Source: Okeania sp. SIO2C9 (lineage in GTDB: Bacteria; Cyanobacteriota; Cyanobacteriia; Cyanobacteriales; Microcoleaceae). From it: a DNA stretch of 64,000 nucleotides. This document shows positions 48,525-58,011 of the stretch, in pieces. Made by a program: the position numbers and the translations under genes. The stretch covers positions 62,001-126,000 of the forward strand of contig NZ_JAAHGO010000004.1 in assembly GCF_010672455.1 (NCBI RefSeq). The letters are read 5' to 3'. Within the stretch, counting starts at the first letter, position 1, and each line of letters opens with the position of its first letter. The notes beneath the pieces were generated by a model that worked only from the letters and a program-made list of their open reading frames with translations, did not search any database and had not been told where the DNA came from.

Positions 48525-49046
48525 GGGGTCATTACTCCCTGATTCTAGTTATAGTAATGGTTGTAGGTCTCCCTTAAGTCCTAAATTGCTAGTTCTGAGT
48601 ACAGAAAAAACTGCTGCAGCATCAGTTGAGGAGATAATTGTTCCTACCAATAGTCCCTCTGACTAAGTAATACCTTCTAGCCCAATATTGAAGTCGGTAA
48701 AAGACCCAAGCACAAACCAGGCAAATGAGCCTCAAAGTAGAGTAGTAATCCCTACACCAACAGTTGAGAGGATTAAACCTTTCCAGAGAACAGGTCTAAT
48801 TTTAGTCCAATTTGTATCAACTCCTCCAGCAAATAGTATTAAAGTGAGTGCTAAATCTTCTATCAATTTTGCTTGCATTGAATTATCAAATTCAATGCCA
48901 CCAACTCCTTCTGAACCTGCTAGCATTCCCACTAAAAGGAATAATAGTAGAGCTGGAACTCCTAACTTATTCGCCGCTTTACTGGCAATAATACCAGCTA
49001 GCAGAAGCACCGCTGCACCAATAAATAATTGTTCTACTGGAATCAT
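48525..49046 (-). pseudogene. truncated CPA-type cation/proton antiporter
   Basis: The minus strand starts [20 protein letters not shown] at 49046 and encodes the first membrane helices ([16 protein letters not shown]). A TAG ends the 104-codon frame; similarity continues as [29 protein letters not shown] and LESGSNDP, with two more in-frame stops. These are the N-terminal third of NhaP/CPA1-type antiporters (the [11 protein letters not shown] and ESGSNDP motifs). After 48525 the similarity is lost. The gene is dead. Confidence 0.8.
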
Positions 49047-49170
49047 AAAGCTTTATTAGATTTTGCTGGGAAATTATATAACATTAAATGGCTAGTAAAT
49101 AGTGATAATTCTACATCGGTTGGTAGGTAAATCGATCCCTCCGTCACTAAAATTCAAATCCGCACCATAT

Positions 49171-49911
49171 TTAATTTAGTTTAAATGAATCTAAAAATTT
49201 TTCTACTGCTCCTGGAATTTCGTTTTCTGTTTCTATTTCACTTGCTCCAATCATATACAACCTTTTTCCTGCTAAGTAAACTCTGAATGTGATAGTTTCA
49301 ACATTATTTTTCAGTACAAATTCTCGCCCTAAAAATCTTTCTGAGTTGTAGGAATAATCGCTACTCAATTTAAAATCTGTAACATCAATAATTTTGTGTT
49401 GTACTCTTACTAATATATCTTGCTTATCAGCCAATTGTTTACTATTTAAAACGTCAGAATAAGCAACTACAAATCTTGCTGATTCTGGATGACTTGCAAA
49501 TACTTTAAAATAAATCTTTCCATTCTCAGTTTCAATAATTTCTTTCTCAGCTGTCATTCCACCAGTAGGCATCCAGATGCTAAAATCGCCTTCTTTAAAA
49601 ATAAATTTTTGCCATTCTATCTGCCCAGATTCAATTGTTAATACAGATTGGGGTTTTTGTGTTTCGAGCTGTTTCATTTCCTGCTCTATCTGTAGTCGTC
49701 CTTTTTCAAAAAAGTCTGGACGGTTATTCAAGGAAAAACTAGCTTGTTTGTCTATAGTTTGCCTAGAGTTATATAATTTAAAGTCCCAATTAATGCAGCT
49801 AGTATTGAAAATAGCTGTGATTATTATTAAGAATAAATTAAGAATTGAGGATTTTCTCAAGGGAAGAGCGATAATACTTTTATATTTTTTATCTATTTTG
49901 AATTTTTTCAT
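49171..49911 (-). CDS. putative secreted/lipoprotein of unknown function
   Basis: The 246-residue product has a basic N-terminus and a hydrophobic stretch (LNLFLIIITAIFNTSC, residues about 24-39) ending in Cys, which could be an atypical lipobox or a membrane anchor. The mature part has FKEGDFSIWMPTGGMTAEKE, RFVVAYSDV and ERFLGREFVLKN, reminiscent of small periplasmic proteins that begin with a FxxxxxxPG-like strand; I do not recognise the family with certainty. It diverges from the ABC exporter gene, with 100 bp between, so common control is possible. Confidence 0.6.
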   Translation of the reverse strand: MKKFKIDKKYKSIIALPLRKSSILNLFLIIITAIFNTSCINWDFKLYNSRQTIDKQASFSLNNRPDFFEKGRLQIEQEMKQLETQKPQSVLTIESGQIEWQKFIFKEGDFSIWMPTGGMTAEKEIIETENGKIYFKVFASHPESARFVVAYSDVLNSKQLADKQDILVRVQHKIIDVTDFKLSSDYSYNSERFLGREFVLKNNVETITFRVYLAGKRLYMIGASEIETENEIPGAVEKFLDSFKLN

Positions 49912-50011
49912 AGTTCGTTAATTTAGACTGGCAATATTTACATTATACTTAATATTAACTATGTTAGAATAATTCGAGTTTTTATTTATACAAAATCATC
50001 GGGATTTAACC

Positions 50012-51808
50012 TTGTTAAAAAAAATATTTAAATCAAAACATCCTTTTTTACGTTTGCTTAACTATGGAAGTAGTTATCGTACTCAAATTTGGCAAGCTAC
50101 TATCTGCTCAATTTTAAATAAAATTTTCGACCTGGCTCCTCCAGTTTTAATTGGGGCAGCAGTTGATGTTGTTGTGAAACAAGAAGATTCTCTCATTGCT
50201 CAATGGGGAATTCAAGATATTTTTGGACAGCTTCTTATTTTGACATTTCTGAGTTTAATTGTTTGGGGATTAGAATCAATTTTTCAATATGCTTATGAGC
50301 GACTTTGGCGCAATTTGGCTCAGAATATTCAGCACGATATACGAATTGAAACTTATAGTCATTTACAAAATTTAGAATTAGCCTATTTTGAAGAACGTAG
50401 CACGGGCGGTTTAATGGCAATTTTAAATGATGATATTAATCAGTTAGAAAGATTCTTAGATGTAGGAGCAAATGAAATAATTCAAGTGGTAGTAACAGTT
50501 ATAATTATTGGCGGTGCTTTTTTTGTTTTAGCTCCTAGTGTCGCTTGGTGGGCAGTTTTACCAATGCCTTTTATTATTGGAGGTTCAATTTGGTTTCAAA
50601 AATTTCTAGTGCCTCGTTATGCAGAAATGCGAGAAAAGGTAAGTTTATTAAGCGGACAATTATCTAATAATCTTTCAGGAATTACTACTATCAAAAGTTT
50701 CACAGCAGAAGCTTATGAAGTAGGAAGAATTTCTCGAGAAAGTGAAGCTTATAAAATTAGTAATAGACGAGCGATAGCTTTTTCTGCTGCTTTTGTTCCT
50801 TTGATTAGAATTATAATTTTTATCGGTTTTATCGCAACTTTATTATTAGGTGGGTTAGAAGTAGTTGCTGGTAGATTAGCTGTAGGTACTTACAGTGTCA
50901 TGGTATTTTTAACTCAAAGATTATTATGGCCTTTAACTCGTTTAGGACAAACTCTTGATTTATATCAACGAAGTATGGCTTCTACTAATCGGGTGATGAA
51001 TTTATTGGATACTCCGATTACTATTTCTCCGGGAAATATTGCTTTGCCTGTTGAGTCAGTTAAGGGAGAATTAGAGTTAGAAAATGTCACCTTTGCCTAT
51101 GGAAACAATTCACCTGTTGTGGAAAATATTTCTCTCAAAATTCCTGCGGGGAAAACTATTGGAATTGTCGGTTCGACAGGTTCGGGAAAAAGCACGATAG
51201 TCAAATTATTACTGCGGTTTTATGAAGTACAAGCAGGTAAAATTACTCTGGATGGTATGGAAATAAATCAGATTAATTTACAAGATTTACGGCGAGCAAT
51301 AGGTTTAGTTAGTCAGGATGTATTTTTGTTTCATGGAACTGTAGCTGAAAATATTAATTATGGTTCTTTTGATGCTACTATACCAGAAATTATTGCAGCA
51401 GCTAAAATTGCTGAAGCGGATGATTTTATTCAGAAGTTACCTCATGGTTATGATACTATTGTTGGGGAAAGAGGACAGAAATTATCAGGGGGTCAAAAAC
51501 AGCGAATTGCTATTGCTAGAGCTGTGTTGAAAAATCCTCCTATTTTGATACTTGATGAGGCAACTTCAGCAGTGGATAATGAAACTGAAGCAGCTATTCA
51601 AAAATCTTTAGAAAAAATTACTCAAAATCGTACAACTATTGCTATTGCTCATCGTCTTTCTACTATCAGAAATGCCGATTGTATTTATGTTATGGAATAT
51701 GGAAAAATAGTTGAGTTTGGTCGCCATGAAGAGTTATTAGAAAGAGAGGGAATTTATGCTAGTTTGTGGCGGGTACAATCTGGTTTAAGTTCAACAATTA
51801 ATAATTAA
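50012..51808 (+). CDS. ABC exporter, fused membrane and ATPase domains
   Basis: The 598-residue product (TTG start; no better start nearby) has a six-helix ABC_membrane domain (residues about 35-320) with FEERSTGGLMAILNDD as coupling segment. An ATPase domain (about 350-590) carries Walker A GSTGSGKST, Q-loop VSQDVFLF, signature LSGGQKQRIAIARAVL, Walker B ILILDEATSAVD and switch AHRLST. It is a half-size homodimeric exporter of the MsbA/lipid or drug type. The broken RTX gene nearby would need a type I exporter, but no membrane fusion partner is here, so a lipid or drug substrate is likelier. Confidence 0.9.
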   Translation: MLKKIFKSKHPFLRLLNYGSSYRTQIWQATICSILNKIFDLAPPVLIGAAVDVVVKQEDSLIAQWGIQDIFGQLLILTFLSLIVWGLESIFQYAYERLWRNLAQNIQHDIRIETYSHLQNLELAYFEERSTGGLMAILNDDINQLERFLDVGANEIIQVVVTVIIIGGAFFVLAPSVAWWAVLPMPFIIGGSIWFQKFLVPRYAEMREKVSLLSGQLSNNLSGITTIKSFTAEAYEVGRISRESEAYKISNRRAIAFSAAFVPLIRIIIFIGFIATLLLGGLEVVAGRLAVGTYSVMVFLTQRLLWPLTRLGQTLDLYQRSMASTNRVMNLLDTPITISPGNIALPVESVKGELELENVTFAYGNNSPVVENISLKIPAGKTIGIVGSTGSGKSTIVKLLLRFYEVQAGKITLDGMEINQINLQDLRRAIGLVSQDVFLFHGTVAENINYGSFDATIPEIIAAAKIAEADDFIQKLPHGYDTIVGERGQKLSGGQKQRIAIARAVLKNPPILILDEATSAVDNETEAAIQKSLEKITQNRTTIAIAHRLSTIRNADCIYVMEYGKIVEFGRHEELLEREGIYASLWRVQSGLSSTINN

Positions 51809-53003
51809 CAATTACTTCTCCATTAAAAAAAAGAGGATTTACTAAGAAGAAAAATTTTTCTTGTTTCTTCTTGTCGGGCGATAACCTATAGCGCAGCTAA
51901 TATGAAATACGTTAATGTTTACTACCAAAGATTGATAGGGAAATAGAGAGGTTCTTCAATAATTGATAATGAATAATTGATAATTACCTCTCCCTAAAAG
52001 CTATCCCTGACAAGGAACTCCTGAAAACCTTGTGGGTAGAAGGGGAGAAGGGAGCAGGGGAGAAGGGAGAAATATTCAAGAATGCGCGAATTTAGAATGC
52101 GCGAATTTAGAATTATACCAATTACCAAAAGTAATGCTATACTTCAGCTATACTTCAACACCTCAATAGTTACTAAGATTAAAAGTCTGTTTTTGACAAT
52201 TATTAGTCGGTTAGTATAGATTTTTCGTACGGACGCCCTTATGCAACGTCCCTACCTCTCCCCACACCTCCCACACTTCCCACACTTCCCCACCCAATCA
52301 TATATAGCATTCTTTTTGAGAAATGGTATTACCTCTCCTTGAAAAGAAGAGGATTGGGTTAAAAGGAATTTTTTTCCTCTCTTGGTCGATGGTCGGACAG
52401 CGAGGAGACCTCGCCATCCCATCCTACGGAATGCTTTCCTTACGGAATGCTATCGCAAACGCAAACGACCGCTTTTTTCTCCATGAATGGAGAGGCTTTA
52501 TACCTTAATTTTTTGGTAAATAAAGCTTGGCAAAACTACTTAACTTATCCAAATAAATGTGCTTTTAAATACATTTTTTCTCAGGAAAAAGCCTTTTGAA
52601 GACTTACATATAATTTCTCTGTTTTGTCAAGTTTTATGTTAAGAAAGATGTTTATAAAGCATAGCCCTAAAAGGAAGAGGATTGACGCGGTAGGGAAAAT
52701 TTTTTTTTGTTTCTCCTTGAAAGGAGAGGCTTTAAACCTTAATTATTCGGTAAGTAGCACAATTTTTTATATTTCATATAATTATAATGAAAATATATAC
52801 TAAATAAAAATTAGTATCGGATCATCTATGAAAATATTATTGCTGCCTTAGCTTTGATGAAGAGACTGAGGTATTTATCTGAAAAAATTGATTTTTATAA
52901 CTTAATGAGCGTAAAAATTCTAGTCCGATCATATAAAATAGTTTTGTTACTACTCGTAGCCCATATTTGCCTTAACAAAAATTTTTAACTTTACATTTAG
53001 ACT
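51809..53003. other. 1.2-kb repeat-rich spacer
   Basis: Holds the diverged inverted copy of the 415-bp repeat (51957-52080 and about 52520-52757), separated by about 440 bp. That insert contains CTTCCCACACTTCCC repeats (about 52258-52295) and a TTCGGTAA-family element (52319-52522). The rest up to 53003 is AT-rich without a supported gene. Confidence 0.65.
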
Positions 53004-53429
53004 ATGACAATATTCAATACCAACCCACCTAATGATAGTAAAAATAATTGGCAACATCAATTAAATAAATTTGTTAGAGCTAATCAAAAAGAATTAGCTG
53101 CTTTAGCATGGGGTCTACATTTGGAAAAGGGAAAAACTGATGAGACAATTGGAATTGATTTAAAAGAAACACCAAAATTCGTATATTGTTCAAAAGCAGC
53201 TATAGAAAGATTAAATCGCAATGTTGATGGTAAAATTCAGGAAATATTGGGTTTAATAGATGGTTATAAACCAGAATTAGAAGTATTAATGATTGCTATT
53301 GGTGATGGTCAAATTAAATTAGTTTATTTTCAACCAGAAATATCTCCACCAGACTGTTTTGAACAACTGGGTCAGGATGTTGATACTTTGTTGAAATTAT
53401 TAGAAACAGGAATGAGTGAATGTTTATGA
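53004..53429 (+). CDS. conserved cyanobacterial protein, possibly CcmS-like
   Basis: The 141-residue product is soluble and has WQHQLNKFVRANQKELAALAWG, TIGIDLKETPKFVYCSKAAIERLNRN and VDGKIQEILGLIDGYKPE, closing in a helical DVDTLLKLLETG. The pattern recalls the cyanobacterial proteins annotated as beta-carboxysome assembly chaperone CcmS, but I rely on memory and no carboxysome gene is near. If correct it would bind shell proteins during carboxysome assembly. Otherwise it is a conserved hypothetical protein. It stands alone. Confidence 0.55.
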   Translation: MTIFNTNPPNDSKNNWQHQLNKFVRANQKELAALAWGLHLEKGKTDETIGIDLKETPKFVYCSKAAIERLNRNVDGKIQEILGLIDGYKPELEVLMIAIGDGQIKLVYFQPEISPPDCFEQLGQDVDTLLKLLETGMSECL

Positions 53430-53514
53430 TACCAATTTGATCAAATCATTTGGTAGTGCATCAAGAAAGTGTGGGAATGATCAGATAATTATTGTTCCTA
53501 AATACTTTCAATCA

Positions 53515-53607
53515 TCACGACTTACGCAACAGCACTAATTATAGTGATTGTATCTAGAGTAATGACGAAGTTATACGCTATATATAGCTGTACTGCGTAA
53601 GTCCTGA
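53515..53607. repeat. CTTACGCA-ended element, short
   Basis: ACGACTTACGCAACAGCACT and ACTGCGTAAGTCCTGA flank about 60 bp with an AATTATAGTGATTG core. It adjoins the transposase remnant that follows. Confidence 0.65.
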
Positions 53608-53613
53608 ATCATC

Positions 53614-53902
53614 ATGGAATGTCCTGTGTGCGGCCATCATCAAACTCAGATATCATGGAAAGACAAGTATTGGAAGTCCACGATATTATTGTCCTGAATG
53701 CCGAGAAACTTTTCCTGCGGAATGCTGCACAAACACTTATACTTTTGACACGCTGTACTATCGTAGAAAAATTCAACCTGAACAAACGCGTATGTTTCTA
53801 CACGCTCATGTTGAGCACAGTAGTTTAAAAGGCATTAGTCGAAAGCGTGAATCTGACTTATGGATTAGTTTATCAACAGTTGATAGTTTCATTAATGGAT
53901 AA
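53614..53902 (+). pseudogene. IS1-type transposase N-terminal remnant
   Basis: The frame begins MECPVCGHHQTQ, shifts after about 15 codons, and continues SPRYYCPECRETFP, TLYYRRKIQPEQTRMFL and GISRKRESDLWISLSTVDSF to a stop. The two CxxC knuckles and following helix resemble the zinc-ribbon/HTH N-terminus of IS1-like transposases. A copy of the small motif CCTGCGGAATGCTGC lies within it (about 53717-53731). The catalytic part is missing. Confidence 0.65.
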
Positions 53903-53912
53903 TGGATAATTG

Positions 53913-54100
53913 ATAATTACCTCTGGTTAAAACCGTTACGGAATTGAATATAAGGAAATACTATTTCTTTTCTCTTGGTCGATGGTCGGACAGCGAGGAG
54001 ACCCGCTCTTGACAGAGCCGCTCCGCTAACGCCATCCCGATCGCTTTTTCCCTTAAAAGGGGAGGGTTTAAACCAGAATTATTTAATTATTAATTATTAA
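53913..54100. repeat. TTCGGTAA-family element, same type as 8589-8863
   Basis: GATAATTACCTCTGGTTAAA, CGTTACGGAATTGAATATAA and CTTGGTCGATGGTCGGACAG, then GGAGGGTTTAAACCAGAATT. The final TTCGGTAA is displaced to about 54355 by the CTTACGCA-ended element 54104-54342 sitting in its tail. Confidence 0.65.
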
Positions 54101-54103
54101 TTC

Positions 54104-54342
54104 AGGACTTATATCATGTCCGGTAGCATCGGTCTTGTATAGTAAATAGGCAACACTCCGGAAGGCAACAGCTCCGGAAGGCAAGAAAAAAACTTAAATT
54201 TCCTGCAAATATCCACGCCAACTTTTACACAAACGATTGCCTTCGGACATGATATTACGCACAGACTCTACATATAGGGAGGGCGAATACCATTCGCCCC
54301 TACAAATGCTGCTTTAACAGTCAATTTGCGTAAGTCCTGTAA
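54104..54342. repeat. CTTACGCA-ended element split by TATCATG element
   Basis: CAGGACTTA, then the 143-bp TATCATG element, then TTACGCACAGACTCTACATA and an inner GGGCGAATACCATTCGCCCC palindrome, ending AATTTGCGTAAGTCCTG. The copy at 54764-54899 has the same end CAGGACTTACGCAGAGACTC without the insertion, so it is the empty site. Confidence 0.85.
54112..54254. mobile_element. TATCATG-ended MITE, type A, with TTA duplication
   Basis: TATCATGTCCGGTAGCATCG to TTGCCTTCGGACATGATA, flanked by TTA at 54109-54111 and 54255-54257. The empty target CAGGACTTACGCA is present 650 bp away. This is the clearest proof of 3-bp target duplication in the window. Confidence 0.9.
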
Positions 54343-54576
54343 TTATTAATTATTCGGTAAAAGAACAAACTTACTCTAACTATGAGTTAATCATAGTTGG
54401 CTATCGGTCGAGCGATCAACATCTATTGCTCAATCTTATAAAGATATCAAATATATTTTAGCTCAAGTTAGCGGTGCTTCTTACCGAAAAATTGGGTTTA
54501 AAGCCTCGCCCTTGTAGGGCGACTTTTTATTTTATGTGCAAGTGAATTGAATATGTGGTACAGTGTTATTAGTTGC

Positions 54577-54724
54577 CGGGGGGCACTCGGAAACTCGTGC
54601 GCGGACGTGGAGGGAAGCGTTAGACTACCGACAAGGAAGCAGCACCCTGTGAAGCGTCAACCCGCCGAGGAGCTACGGCTCAGTAGGAATCCCCGTGCCT
54701 TTAGGCCGGGGAGGATGTCAAAAC
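54577..54724 (+). mobile_element. orphan IS200/IS605-type right end (possible omega RNA)
   Basis: A GC-rich block in AT-rich surroundings with GGAAACTCGTGCGCGGACG, CGCCGAGGAGCTACGGC, then GTAGGAATCCCCGTGCC and GGCCGGGGAGGATGTCAA. Multiple stems and the shared tail match 38362-38562. Base composition differs sharply from its neighbours. It has no TnpB gene, but the RNA part could still be made. A 65-codon frame across it is not considered a gene. Confidence 0.65.
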
Positions 54725-54763
54725 GCAGGAATAGATACTGCTAATGGCGAATTAATTACTTTC

Positions 54764-54899
54764 AGGACTTACGCAGAGACTCTACATATAGCGATAGCGT
54801 TAGCGTAGCTTTGGGTTAGCAAATATCATTTGCTTCGCATAACTATCGTTAACGCCGCTACAGATGGTGGTTTAACAGTCAATTTGCGTAAGTCCTGTA
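54764..54899. repeat. CTTACGCA-ended element, uninterrupted copy
   Basis: CAGGACTTACGCAGAGACTC to AATTTGCGTAAGTCCTG with CTCTACATATAGCGATAGCG in the core. It is the empty-site reference for 54104-54342. Confidence 0.8.
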
Positions 54900-55312
54900 A
54901 TTTTTTAGACTATGATGATTTCTGGAAAAAAAATAAATTAACTGTACAGATATATTCAAAATCTAGACAATTTATCTACATAAGTAGTAGAGAATAGTTC
55001 TGATATGTGTACTATTTTAGGACTATCCAGATATTTACACCGCTTTTCAAATTGATGAACCACATCGCTATAACCAAAACCCTGTAGGGATGTTGCATGC
55101 AACGTCCCTACTGTGGTCTACTGAAATGAAAACCGCTGTATGAACAGTTGTTTTACAATATCGAGATATCTGAAATAGTTTATTCTTTTTTCCTTCTGGT
55201 AGTGTTGCGAAACTAAATAACATGAGTATAAAAGCCCAGTTTATCAAAAACCAAGCTTCTATCTCCTCTTTAATATTCCTGTCATTAAGAATTTTACTTA
55301 GCTCAAATGAAG
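54900..55312. other. spacer downstream of ftsH with inverted palindromic element
   Basis: AT-rich DNA. Positions 55078-55141 hold the inverted GTAGGGATGTTGCATGCAAC/TGAAAACCGCTGTA element related to the insertion in the ATPase gene. No gene is supported. Confidence 0.55.
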
Positions 55313-57163
55313 CTACTTTTCCCAAGGCGATCGCGCCCGATCTAATAACTTATATAACTGATCACCTTCTATCACTTCTTGTGCTAAAATTTTATGAGAA
55401 ATATTTTCCAACAAATCTCGATTATGATTCAAAATATCTAAAGCTTGTTGATGAGCTTTCTCTACAATTTCCTTCACTTCATTATCAATTGCTTCAGCAG
55501 TTTTTTCACTCAATAAACGACGGGAATTCATCCCACCATTCGCCAAAAATCCTCCTTTGCCACTCCGTTCATAAGCTAAAGGTCCTAATACTTTACTCAT
55601 GCCATAAGTTGTTACTATTTGTTCTGCCAAATCAGTAGCTTTTTGTAAATCTCCAGAAGCTCCAGTAGTAACATTTCCAAATATAATTTCCTCCGCTGCA
55701 CGTCCTCCTAAAAAAGTAGCAATTTGCCCTCTAATTTCTTGTTCATCTCTTAAAAATCTATCCTCAGTGGGAAGTTGCAAAGTATAACCTAATGCTGCCA
55801 TTCCTCTTGGTACAATTGAGATTTTTTCCACCTTGCCACTACCAGGCATTATAGCACCAACTAAAGCATGACCAACTTCGTGATAAGCCACTATTTTCTT
55901 TTCGCGATCGCTCAAAACCCTACTTCTTTTTTCTAAACCAGCAATTACTCTTTCAATAGCTTCAGCAAAGTCTTTTTGTGCCACAGTTTGCCTTTGATTT
56001 CTAGCAGCTAATAAAGCAGCTTCATTAACAAGATTAGCTAAATCTGCACCACCAAAACCAGAAGTTCTCACTGCTATTTTATGTAAATCTACATCTTCTC
56101 CTAACTTAACTTTTTTGCCATAAATATTTAAAATTGCTTCACGACCAGATAAGTCAGGGCGGTCTACTAATACTTGTCTATCAAACCTTCCCGGACGTAA
56201 TAAAGCAGCATCTAAAGCCTCTGGACGGTTAGTAGCAGCCAAGATAATAACTGTCAAATCTCCAGCACCAAAACCATCCATTTCAGTTAACAATTGATTG
56301 AGAGTTTGTTCTCGTTCATCATTACCGCCACTGTGGAAATTTCCACTGGTTCTTGACTTACCAATTGCATCTATTTCATCAATAAAAATAATACAAGGTG
56401 CCTTCTTTTTTGCCTCTTTAAATAAGTCACGAACTCTAGCAGCACCAGTACCAACAAATAGCTCTACAAATTCCGAACCAGATATACTAAAAAAAGGTAC
56501 TCCTGCTTCTCCTGCCACTGCTTTTGCTAATAAAGTTTTTCCTGTTCCTGGAGGTCCGACTAATAATAAACCTTTAGGAATTCTAGCTCCAATTTCAGTG
56601 AACCGTTGAGGTGATTTTAAGAAGTCTACAATTTCTGTTAATTCTGTCTTTGCTTCTTCCACTCCAGCAATATCAGCAAAGGTAATTTTATCTGATTCTC
56701 CTTCGACATAAACCTTAGCTTTATTCTTACTCATTGACAGAGCGCCTTGAGAACCGCGATTCATAAAAAACTGAAATGCTAATACTAATATAATAGGTGG
56801 AATTACCCAGTTTAAGAGAATAGCAACCCAGCGACTTTGAGGTGGTGCAGCTTGAAATAAAACTTTATTATCTTCTAAACGCTGAAGTAGTTGAGAGTCA
56901 TTTATTGGAGTAGTGACAAGTAAAGGTCCGGGTTTATTTTCTTCTCCTTTGAGACGATATAAAATTTTTTCTTCATCTACTTGAACTCCCACTACCTGTC
57001 CGTTTTCTACTTGTTGAATAAAGACACTGTAAGGAACACGAGGAGGTTTACGACGTGGCCTAGCAGTGTATACTGCTAATACTAATAACAGACCTGCCAA
57101 AATTAATAATGCAGTGCCTATCTGACGCTTATTAGGATTTTTTGGTTTCTTTTTAAGACTCAT
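55313..57163 (-). CDS. ftsH: FtsH AAA+ zinc metalloprotease, copy 1
   Basis: The product has 616 residues from the ATG at 57163; an upstream extension of 21 residues runs into a repeat and is rejected. It has two N-terminal membrane segments (residues about 15-35 and 108-128). The AAA module follows with [19 protein letters not shown] and the [22 protein letters not shown]. The protease has HEVGH with His428, Glu429 and His432. In thylakoids and plasma membrane it pulls out and degrades damaged membrane proteins such as photosystem II D1. A second ftsH lies 1.2 kb upstream on the same strand, with long identical stretches, so the pair is a tandem duplication. Confidence 0.95.
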   Translation of the reverse strand: MSLKKKPKNPNKRQIGTALLILAGLLLVLAVYTARPRRKPPRVPYSVFIQQVENGQVVGVQVDEEKILYRLKGEENKPGPLLVTTPINDSQLLQRLEDNKVLFQAAPPQSRWVAILLNWVIPPIILVLAFQFFMNRGSQGALSMSKNKAKVYVEGESDKITFADIAGVEEAKTELTEIVDFLKSPQRFTEIGARIPKGLLLVGPPGTGKTLLAKAVAGEAGVPFFSISGSEFVELFVGTGAARVRDLFKEAKKKAPCIIFIDEIDAIGKSRTSGNFHSGGNDEREQTLNQLLTEMDGFGAGDLTVIILAATNRPEALDAALLRPGRFDRQVLVDRPDLSGREAILNIYGKKVKLGEDVDLHKIAVRTSGFGGADLANLVNEAALLAARNQRQTVAQKDFAEAIERVIAGLEKRSRVLSDREKKIVAYHEVGHALVGAIMPGSGKVEKISIVPRGMAALGYTLQLPTEDRFLRDEQEIRGQIATFLGGRAAEEIIFGNVTTGASGDLQKATDLAEQIVTTYGMSKVLGPLAYERSGKGGFLANGGMNSRRLLSEKTAEAIDNEVKEIVEKAHQQALDILNHNRDLLENISHKILAQEVIEGDQLYKLLDRARSPWEK

Positions 57164-57192
57164 ATTTATTGGTATATAATTGTAAACTGTAT

Positions 57193-57313
57193 CAGGACTT
57201 ACGCACCTGCAACTTATTTTCCTCATTGCGACCGGTAGGGTTTGGGCAGCAGTCCGGAACGGAAAGCCATCTCAAATCCTAGTTTTTCGTACCTCATGGG
57301 TAAGTCATGTGTA
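57193..57313. repeat. CTTACGCA-ended element before ftsH copy 1
   Basis: CAGGACTTACGCACCTGCAA at one end and CCTCATGGGTAAGTCATG at the other, with CATTGCGACCGGTAGGG and GTCCGGAACGGA inside, as at 21534-21651. It begins 30 bp before the ftsH start codon, so it lies in the promoter/leader region. Confidence 0.65.
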
Positions 57314-57761
57314 TATTCAAATCGTCAAAAATTGAACGTTTATCTTTTTCTTTATGGGTTTAATACCCTACACCTCATAAGTGGTGTCTGCAAGTTTGTT
57401 GGAATTTGATCGAGTGGAGCGACAACTTTTCAGTATCCCCATCCATTTTTTCCTTTTTCCTTATTCAATTGAGACTAATACTTTATTATAATATAAAATA
57501 TAGAGTTTTTGCTAATTAATTAAGATAACAGGGAACAGATAACAATTAAAAATCTTTTTTGCCAACCAAACTTGGTCTAATATGAAATACTAAAATTTTT
57601 GCTACAAATACTTAAGCTGTTTCAAGTAGTCAGTAGTCATAGGCTATATATTATTTAGTTATAGTCAAACTCTGTTTTTTTCAAATCGACATTTCTAGGT
57701 AAAGTCTTTTCAGCAGAGAAATTATTCCTAGGATTCTTTTGAGATTTCAGATAATATTTTA
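57314..57761. other. spacer between the ftsH genes, first part
   Basis: AT-rich DNA with no frame and no clear member of the repeat families. Two mobile elements follow at 57762 and 58012. Confidence 0.45.
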
Positions 57762-57943
57762 TATCATGTTCGGTTGAATACTTATAAATAACTTAGCGAG
57801 TCCTCAGGAGGACCGAGTCAGGAGTCAGGAGGGAAGAAAGGAGAAAAATCAAGATAATTTAAGTATTTCAAGATAATTTAAGTATTTATTTGGTACTGTC
57901 AGTTCTGAAATTTTATTTATAACTGACCCGTCCGAACATGATA
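57762..57943. mobile_element. TATCATG-ended MITE, type B
   Basis: TATCATGTTCGGTTGAATAC and CCGTCCGAACATGATA with TTA on both sides (57759-57761, 57944-57946). The core contains GGAGTCAGGAGG repeats and a direct repeat of CAAGATAATTTAAGTATT. Confidence 0.85.
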
Positions 57944-58011
57944 TTACAAGCCAAAAACTCATAATCAAAGTATGGTACAAGAGCTAACAAATGAGACTAA
58001 ACCAGAAATTA

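Noticed and set aside
50012-51808. ABC exporter as the type I secretion ATPase for the RTX protein
   Set aside because: No membrane fusion protein gene or C39-like domain is present, an antiporter pseudogene and another gene lie between, and the exporter looks like the general MsbA type.
54547-54744. 65-codon plus-strand frame
   Set aside because: It spans the GC-rich structured end of an IS605-type element; the translation (Arg/Pro-rich) has no protein features.
55222-55638. 138-codon plus-strand frame
   Set aside because: Antisense to the 3' end of ftsH copy 1, whose motifs are complete. It is a shadow frame.
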